A stretch of DNA of 64,000 bases, taken from contig JADJMD010000015.1 of assembly GCA_016709765.1 (NCBI GenBank), positions 186,001-250,000 on the forward strand. The letters are read 5' to 3'. This document shows, one piece after another, positions 57,113-64,000 of the stretch. The position numbers and the translations under genes are program-made. A model generated the notes under the pieces. It ran no database searches. It had not been told where the DNA came from and saw nothing but the letters and a program-made list of their open reading frames with translations. How positions within the stretch are numbered: position 1 is the first letter of the stretch; every line of letters begins with the position of its first letter. Origin of the DNA: Ignavibacteriales bacterium (GTDB taxonomy: Bacteria > Bacteroidota > Ignavibacteria > Ignavibacteriales > Ignavibacteriaceae).

Positions 57113-60100
57113 TTATTTCAACAACATCAATTTCTTTGTTGCTGAATAATTTTCACTTTCAATCTTGTAGAAATATATTCCTGATGAAATTCCTGATGCA
57201 TTAAATATCATCTCGTGATAACCTTCTTCCATTTCACCCTTAAATATTTCTGCAACTTTTTCTCCAAGTGTGTTGTAAACACTTAAGCTTAAGTTTGTTT
57301 TAACCGGTAATGCAAACTTAATTGTTGTACTTGGGTTAAATGGGTTAGGATAATTCTGATATAAAGCAAAATCTTTTGGTCCGGTTACTTCAACTTCTAT
57401 TTCATTGCTGTAGCTAAAAGTTCCATCAAAATCGATTTGCTTTAATCTGTATAAGTATGTTCCAGGTTTTTCATTCTTATCAGAATATGAGTAGAATGTT
57501 TTTTCAGTTGTAGTTCCTTTACCACTTACAAATCCAACATTACTGAATTCCGTTTGACCTTTCTCGTTTGACTTTTCACGTTTTTCAATTTGAAATCCAT
57601 TGTTATTCGTTTCAGTTGCTGTACTCCAGTTAAGAACAACATTTCCATCAACCATTTCTGCATTAAATGAAACCAGTTCAACAGGCACTTCGCTGGAAAC
57701 TGTCATTGTAATAGGAACAATCATTAATGTGTTTGCGGGATCATTAGTTGTGATTTCCATATCCATAGTATATTCACCAAGTTCCATCCCTTCGGTATCT
57801 ATCAACAAACCAACATTAATAGAATTACCGCTGTAAATAGTACCAGAATAATTATTTAATGACAACCATTCAGGATCAGCAGCAAGTTGTACGGCTAAAT
57901 TATTTGCAAGATAAGCGGCATCATAAACTATTTGAAGTCCATCAGTACCTGAACCATTTTCAATTCCAACAGTTGCACTTGTTAAAGTTGCGTTTAAGTT
58001 ATTGTAATAGAACATAATTCTATCATTTGATTTGATCACAACTTGAAAAGTAAGTGAACCGGTTCCATTGTATTTTTGCCAGTTAGTAAACTGAATAGTA
58101 AATTTATCTGTTTCTCTTAAATAATGAACAGTTCCCTGAGTTCTTCCATCAAGATCATCCCAGAAAGGCGCGATGATATTATTAGGTGCCGCCCCATCGG
58201 GTATTGCAGCATTGCTGTAATATGAAGATGTTAGAGCGCTAAAACTTAAAAAATCCATTTGTCGTTAAATAGATATCCGAATAATTCGTTCCGTAAAACT
58301 TAAAATCAAATCCAATCGGAATTGCATTTGTATATCCATCGTCAAGAGTACCGTTCCAGGTTGTAACTTGTACAGCAATTGGGTTTGCTGCAATATCAGT
58401 CCAAACATATGCGGGACCATTAGGATCATTACTGTCTTTCCATCTATAACCAAATACATCAGGACCACCGGCACCTTTAAAACTATAACCTAAATCATTA
58501 CGTGGAAAATCTTTTTTATCTTCTCCTTTTCCAGTGAACTTTTCGTTAGCTCCAGTTAATACAATCATTACATTATCAGGGAAAGTACTGTTAGTAAGTT
58601 CTATTGAATAATCAAGAGTAGAACTCTGTGCAGAGGTATTTGATAATAAAAGAGATTCAGTAAATGTAGTATCAGGAATTGAGAAACAATTCATTGAGTC
58701 CACACTAAGTTCTGCAACCGGTGGGAATAAGGTTACACCTGTTGGCACATTAGACATAACAGATTTATTATTCCACATATCCAATGCTTTGGCAGCAAAG
58801 TAATATGTTGTATTAAAGTCCAATCCATCAATTGCAAATGATCTTGGAGCACCTAAAGTATCAGAAACTCCGGTAAACAATTTTTGTGATGCGCTATTAA
58901 AATCAACATCGTTAGTAATTGGATCTACAGAATACCTTAAATCATAAGACGTAACACCACCCACTGTAGAATCATATGGAGCAGTCCAATTTATTGTTAG
59001 CGAATTTGATGTAGCATCTCCAACACTTAAGTCTGTGATTGCATCAGGCGGAGTAGTATCTGGAGGAATCTGACGTACTACAGGCATTGAAGGATCGCCC
59101 ATTAAATTATACATTTCCATATAGCGAAGTACGGTTGCAGTAACACCACCGTAATGTGTTGCAAGATCAAACTTTGCTTTGTCAAACATTGGTGTAACAC
59201 GAGTCAACTCTTCTAGAAACATTGCATCAATTAATCTTCTTTCAAGAATATCATCTTCATCCCAATAAGAATTTACAGATGAACCGTAAAATGTTGATCC
59301 GCCGTTTGTTGTACGAATCCATGTCTCGCCGAAACTTTCTGCGATTTGATATGATCCGGTAATACATGCAAATGAATAAACAAATGGATACATAACCGTA
59401 TTTGTTAATGATCTAACTTGTGATTGTGTAAGTTGTGGACCATCAGCCCAGTAAGTTTCTGCGCCGTGTCCGGAATAAATTGCAAATCTTTGGTTAGCAT
59501 TTAAAGCATCAATCAATTGCTGTGTTGTTGCATTATGAGTAACAGTATAAAGTTTTAGATTCTCCCAACCAGCTGGTTGAAAATGTGTGTTAATAACGTA
59601 ATTATGTGTTCCTTCAGTAATAGCATAATTATCCGTTGAAGCCATAAAAACATTTTTCTTTGCAACAGTAGCAATGTAGCTTTCCATATAAATGGATTTA
59701 GTTAAAGCATTCTGTAGTTCCTGTTCTGTTGTTACTGAAAATCTTCCTATAAATGCATCTGCAAATTTATCCGTGCCTGCAAGCTGTACATAGTTTAAAT
59801 CTGTATTTGGATTTCCTTCTCCAGTTCCAATCCAAGATGGAATATGCTGAACATCACCAACAAGTAATACAAATTCAGGTCTAGTCTCTGCGTTATCATA
59901 TCTGGCTTGTATAAATGCTTTGATAGCTGATGTGGTAGTTCCAGTTGTTGTTGTATTAAAAACATCAACTATAAATCCTTGTGCAGATTTATGTGTTATA
60001 AAAGAGGCTAATCCTGCTTCAAAAGTTGGTGCTGTAATTATTAAATATCTCATTGAAAGTAAAGATTCTGTTGGTTGGTATCCAACAAGCACATTTTTCA

Positions 60101-60719
60101 AAAACTCATTATATGTTTCTGATTTATAAACGGAAGATTCTAATTCCGAATTAATGTTTATTTCAAACGATGCTGAATTTGTAATTAAAAGTTTATTATC
60201 CTTCGGATTGTATGAGAATGGGAAAACAGTAACCATAACTCCGCTTACGCCGCCTATTACAAATGGTTCAGAAATGCTTACCAAAGGTTTTTCAATTCCT
60301 GCCGAACTATAATAATCGGAATTGATAACAAATGGTCTTTCACTTAAAGATCTTTCTCTGCTCCAGTACATTTGTTTGGGATAAACTTTTTTGCTCAGTA
60401 TCTGTGTTGATTGATCAAAAGAGTTTATGCTAACTGTTGGTTTTTGTTCATCACTGGGAATAAAAAGATTAAAAGATATTTGTGGTATGGCTGGCATTCC
60501 AACATCTGGTGTAACACCGTAACCGGGAATTTGAATATCAACAAATTCACCTTCTGCTTCCGTTATTGAAGCAAAATTATATTGTTGTAAAGAAAAGTTA
60601 ACAACGTAGCCGTTATTTGATTTGGCTACTGAAATTCCCTCTGGTTGAGCAAATATTGTTGTAATCATTAATGAAAATGAAAACGACACAACGAACAAGA
60701 AACTGTAAATACGCTTCAT
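57113..60719 (-). CDS. gingipain-like C25 cysteine protease with T9SS sorting domain (frameshifted)
   Basis: Secreted protease of about 1200 residues. Order: signal peptide (FLFVVSFSFSLMITTIFAQ), a propeptide-like N-terminal region, the C25 catalytic domain (about 220-560) with His418 in IYSGHGAETYW and Cys452 in YSFACITGSYQ (a spacing like gingipains), a fibronectin type III-like domain (about 575-665), further beta domains and a C-terminal type A T9SS domain with NYPNPFNPST. The frame changes at the A-run 58248-58253, where one base fewer gives LTTNGFLSFSALTSS. Gingipains are secreted by T9SS. Substrate specificity is not predictable. Confidence 0.9.
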
Positions 60720-60770
60720 CTCTGTTCCTGTATGTGGTTTAAAAATAGCCCCTGTAATAGAGCGGAGTAA

Positions 60771-62254
60771 TTAATTAGACATTATTGTTGGTAAAAATAC
60801 TTTAAAAGTTGTTCCTTCGCCATAGTCAGATTCAACTTCTATCATTCCGGAGTAAGAATCGATAATACGTTTCACGATTGATAAACCTAAACCTGTGCCG
60901 CTAATGTTTTTTGTTTTTTCATTTTTAGCACGGAAAAATTCTGTGAACAATTTGTTCTTTTCTTCGGGTTTTAAACCAATTCCATTGTCTTTTATAGTGG
61001 TAAGAAGATAATCATCGGACATAGAAAGTTTTATTGTAATTGTTCCTTGTTCACGATTATACTTAATAGCATTGCTTATTAGATTTGTAAATAATCTTGT
61101 AATCTCATCGCTATCAGCCTTTATACATTGCTTGTATTCAGCATGATCAAAGATTACCTGAATTCCTTTTTGTTGATGTCAACCTGGAACAGTTCAAGAA
61201 TGGATGCTATAACTTCGTGAATACAAACTCGTTTTATTTCACGATGGACTGCTTTCATTTCCATTCGTGATATATCTAAAAGATCATTTACCATTTTTAA
61301 TAAACCATCTAAACGAATCATCGAGCGGTTTTCATATTCTTTCTTTTGTTCAGGACTAAGCTTAATCGAATCATCATTAAACAATTTTAAAAATCCATAT
61401 ACCGCTGCTATTGGGGCTTTTAGTTCATGAGAAACCATCGATACAAACTGGGATTTTACAAATTCAATTTTTTTAAGCTCGGTTATATCTTTAAAAACTA
61501 TTACAACTCCTGCAACATTTTCCCCTGGATGAAACACGGCGGATGCAGTTGCTTCGATAAAAAATTCACGATTGGGTTTTAATTCAATCTGTATGGTATA
61601 AGAATTATGGTCTGATGATTTTTCATTAACAAACTTTTTAAACAGCGCAAGTATTTCAGGTTTAAGCTTATCTAAAATGTATTCTTCAATGGCAATTCCT
61701 GTCAACTCTAAAAACCTTAATGCGGCAGGATTATATAGAACAGCAAGTCCATCCTTATTAACAACCAGAACACCATCTGTAATTGAGTTTACAATAGTGT
61801 TCATTCTTGTTTTTTCAAATGCTACTTCAAGCAAACGTTCTTCTCGTTCCTTGTGCCATTTTTCCGCTTCAAGATTTACTAGTCTTATTTGATAACCTTC
61901 TTTAAGGTTTGATAAAAGCTCTTCAGGTGTAAATGGTTTTGGTATGTAACTATGCGCGCCTAATCGTGTTGCTTCAACTGCAGTTTCATAACTAGCAAAT
62001 GCTGTTGCAATAAAGCAAACTGTATTCGGATATTTATCGCGTATTCTTTGAAGAACTTCAAGTCCATCAACATCGGGCATCTTTAAATCAATAACGGCCA
62101 GATCGAATTCGGTTTCAGTTCCAAGTTTTATTCCATCAGTTCCGTTTTCTGCAGTTGTTACATCATAGTTTTCGCGGGTAAGTAATCTTTGTGCACCAAT
62201 CCGAAGACCTTTTTCATCGTCAACAATCAGAACTTTTGGTTTGTAAGTGTTCAT
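60771..62254 (-). CDS. hybrid receiver-PAS-histidine kinase (frameshifted)
   Basis: Signalling protein of about 494 residues, with no transmembrane helix. The order receiver (VLIVDDEKG; phosphoacceptor Asp in FDLAVIDLKMPD; PKPF) - PAS (about 145-255, SITDGVLVVNKDGLAVLYNP) - HisKA with SMVSHELKAPIAAVYG - HATPase_c (DNGIGLKPEEKNKLF, SGTGLGLSIVKRI) is reversed from the usual hybrid. A lost base in the T-run 61168-61172 separates the catalytic domain; repaired, it reads DINKKGIQVIFDHAEYKQ. It is downstream of the response regulator and iron-sulfur kinase genes. Soluble; may take phosphoryl input through its receiver. Confidence 0.9.
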
Positions 62255-62265
62255 ATATTTTGTTT

Positions 62266-62380
62266 TGTTATTCCGGGCTCAACCTGGAATCTATGCTTCA
62301 ATTTGTAGATTCATGCGAAAGTGGGAATGACATTGAATATATTTTAACGATATTCACATTTCGACTTTGCTGAATGTGAC
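62266..62380. repeat. two consecutive extragenic palindromes
   Basis: First: TGTTATTCCGGGCTCAACCTGGAATCTA...TAGATTC...GTGGGAATGACA (62266-62332). Second: CACATTTCGACTTTGCTGAATGTGAC (62355-62380). Both resemble the dispersed family and lie between the hybrid kinase and the response regulator. Confidence 0.65.
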
Positions 62381-62389
62381 AAATGATTT

Positions 62390-62794
62390 CTATTTCCTTA
62401 ACTCAAAAAATGCTTCAAGTTTCTGAACAAATTCTTCTATAACTACTGGTTTATTAAGGAGTGCATCCGCTTTTATCCATTCCTTTTCTTCAGAAGTTGA
62501 CGCACCAAATTTGAATCCTGTATCGTAAGTTGCTGAAGTAAGAATAAAAACAGGAATATTTTTTCCATAATCATCCCGCTTAATTCTGTAACAAAGTATA
62601 AAACCGGAATCATGTTTCTTCCATAATTAAATCGACAACGCAGGCATCTGGTTTTACTTTTTAAAAACCTCAAATCCTTCTTTGCCGCTGTTTGCTGTAA
62701 TTACTTCATAACCTTTGGATTCAATTAATAATTTATTTTGTTCAAGAAGATCTAAATCGTCATCGACTAATAGAATTTTTTTCTTTGTGCTCAT
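62390..62794 (-). CDS. single-domain response regulator (two frame breaks)
   Basis: Stand-alone receiver of about 134 residues. MSTKKKILLVDDDLDLLEQN starts it. The Asp in DACVVDLIMEE and the Lys in KADALLNKPVVIEEF complete a receiver core, but only after two repairs: a base added in the T-run 62658-62662 and one near 62610-62625. The C-terminal phrase EEKEWIKADALLNKP is typical of receivers next to iron-sulfur kinases. Its start overlaps the kinase gene stop by 4 bp (ATGA), so translation is coupled. No output domain; probably relays phosphate. Confidence 0.8.
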
Positions 62795-64000
62795 AAAGCT
62801 TTCGTTCCTTCGTTTGCTTCAATTATTTTAAATACTTGATGTTTAGGCAACACAACCTTAAATGTCGTACCTTTTCCAATTTCGGATGTAAATGTAATGT
62901 TGCCTTTGTGCATTTTTATTATGCCATAGGAAATTGCAAGTCCTAACCCGGTTCCTTTTCCCATACTTTTTGTTGTAAAGAAAGGTGTAAATACTTTACT
63001 TTGATTTTCTTTTGGTATTCCATTTCCTGTATCAGCTACCTCAATTTTAATATTATGGTTATCAGATGTAAGATTAACAATAAGTTCTTTGTTTTCAGAT
63101 TCGTTCATCGCATCACAAGCATTTTTAATAATATTTACTATCACTTGCTTGATCTGATCTTCATCACCTGTCATCAGATAATTGTTCTCTTGCACATCAA
63201 ATTTAAAAATAATCTGCCTATAAACAGGATTAACAGTAAATGGTTTTAAAACTTCCCTTATTATTTCTATCAAATCAAATTGTTTAAGATTTAATTTCCC
63301 CTGTCTTGCAAAGTTTAAGAGATTTGCAACAATATTTTTGCATCTATTTGCTTCTTCAACAATCAACTCTAAATCTTCAGTTCTCTGATCATCATTGTAA
63401 ATTTTTTCTAAATCTTTTTTTAGCATTGATGCATAAAGCAGAATTGTTCCAAGCGGATTATTTATTTCGTGCGCAACTCCCGCAGCAAGCTGCCCGATTG
63501 AAGCAAGTTTTTCAGCAACTCTTAACTGTTCTTCGGTGTCGCTTAGATTGTCGTAAGCTATTTTTAATTCATCCAGAACATATGGCAAGCACATTTCTTT
63601 TTCCGCAAGATCTTTTGCTATTGCAACTGCATATTCTCTGCATGTTGGATAACCACATGCACCGCAATTTAATTCATCTTTTGCTTCGTATTTTTTTGTT
63701 TGTGCAAGAATCTCTTTAATTTTTTCTTCAGATGGATATGGTCTTCTTTGATTATCAATTCTAAAACTTCTTTGCAGATTTAATTTTCTTGCATTATAAA
63801 GATTACTTTTCCAAACGCGTTTATCTACATTATTAATCTTTTCATCAATGTAGTTTATAACTTTCTCTCGTCTTGCATAATAATTTAATTCTGTATCGAT
63901 TGCTGGTCCGCTAATACAACCTTCACAAAAAAGAATATCTGTAAACTTTGCATTGATATGATTGTTTGAGATCTCTTCAATTATCTCTAATACTTTTTCT
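62791..64000 (-). CDS. iron-sulfur / [FeFe]-hydrogenase-like module fused to histidine kinase (partial)
   Basis: The gene continues beyond the right edge of the window with no stop to 64000 on the minus strand (N-terminus missing). Visible order: an [FeFe]-hydrogenase-like C-terminal segment with CEGCISGP, where active hydrogenases have a CxxxC motif at the H cluster; a helical spacer; a 4Fe-4S domain with CGACGYPTC and a later Cys (LAEKEMC); a helix; HisKA with GVAHEINNPLGTILLY; and a HATPase_c with DTGNGIPKENQSKVF and GTGLGLAISYGI. No transmembrane helix is seen. Likely a cytosolic redox or hydrogen/oxygen-sensing kinase; catalysis of H2 is not expected from the altered motif. Coupled to the downstream receiver. 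Confidence 0.85.
   Translation of the reverse strand, partial: EKVLEIIEEISNNHINAKFTDILFCEGCISGPAIDTELNYYARREKVINYIDEKINNVDKRVWKSNLYNARKLNLQRSFRIDNQRRPYPSEEKIKEILAQTKKYEAKDELNCGACGYPTCREYAVAIAKDLAEKEMCLPYVLDELKIAYDNLSDTEEQLRVAEKLASIGQLAAGVAHEINNPLGTILLYASMLKKDLEKIYNDDQRTEDLELIVEEANRCKNIVANLLNFARQGKLNLKQFDLIEIIREVLKPFTVNPVYRQIIFKFDVQENNYLMTGDEDQIKQVIVNIIKNACDAMNESENKELIVNLTSDNHNIKIEVADTGNGIPKENQSKVFTPFFTTKSMGKGTGLGLAISYGIIKMHKGNITFTSEIGKGTTFKVVLPKHQVFKIIEANEGTKAL

Noticed and set aside
1..64000. tRNA, rRNA, insertion-sequence or integrase genes
   Set aside because: None could be recognised by scanning for cloverleaf-like segments, DDE or tyrosine-recombinase motifs; absence by eye is not proof.

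Overview
The window is AT-rich bacterial chromosome. The gene content fits the Ignavibacteria/Chlorobi side of the FCB group: several secreted proteins end in type IX secretion (T9SS) sorting domains with the NYPNPFNP signature, IspG is the long form with a large insert, and lipoproteins and outer-membrane barrels are common. Bacillus-like and proteobacterial hallmarks are absent. The taxonomic placement is inferred from protein style, not from a search. No tRNA, rRNA, transposase, prophage or CRISPR array was recognised.

Layout. 1-3.3 kb: geranylgeranyl-reductase-type flavoprotein with an overlapping ferredoxin, then dnaG, all on the minus strand. 3.4-12 kb: ispG, a Nif3-family protein, a zinc-ribbon protein, the RNase P RNA gene, recJ, yebC, ruvC and ruvA (isoprenoid, RNA processing and recombination housekeeping). 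12-21.3 kb, minus strand: FAH-family enzyme, GT9 glycosyltransferase, a secreted asparagine-synthetase-B-like protein, clpX, a TPR protein, an outer-membrane protein, and an ECF sigma / anti-sigma / TonB-C-terminal-domain cluster. 21.5-30.4 kb: vWA lipoprotein, dxr, rseP, a LytS/LytTR two-component pair, a TonB-receptor-like barrel, HU and a GNAT. 30.5-39.4 kb: secreted alpha-amylase, small membrane protein, DUF885-like lipoprotein, AI-2E family transporter, DUF4922 protein, GT4 glycosyltransferase and a SpoIID/LytB protein. 39.6-44.3 kb: two large T9SS cargo proteins. 44.4-55.2 kb: a patchwork of small accessory genes, many reading-frame broken. 55.3-60.7 kb: a decayed T9SS beta-propeller gene and a gingipain-like C25 protease. 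60.8-64 kb: a signalling cluster with a receiver-PAS-kinase hybrid, a response regulator, and a kinase fused to an iron-sulfur [FeFe]-hydrogenase-like module that runs off the window.

The dominant unusual property is that about twenty genes are interrupted by one-base frame changes. Most are in short A/T runs and most need one extra base to be repaired. They hit genes that should be indispensable, such as clpX, as well as accessory genes. I reconstructed each by reading the adjacent frame; repaired spans are given as single features with the break noted. This looks more like residual indel error in the assembly than biology, although creD and the 55.3-56.9 kb propeller gene carry extra damage that looks like real decay.

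A second theme is dispersed extragenic palindromes of the GTCATTNCGA...AATGAC type, found at gene ends throughout, and an almost identical hairpin terminator reused after three T9SS cargo genes. The most interesting biology is the iron-sulfur sensor-kinase cluster at the right edge, and the co-occurrence of a geranylgeranyl-reductase/ferredoxin pair with a UbiA enzyme resembling archaeal digeranylgeranylglyceryl-phosphate synthase, which hints at archaeal-type lipid chemistry in a bacterium.
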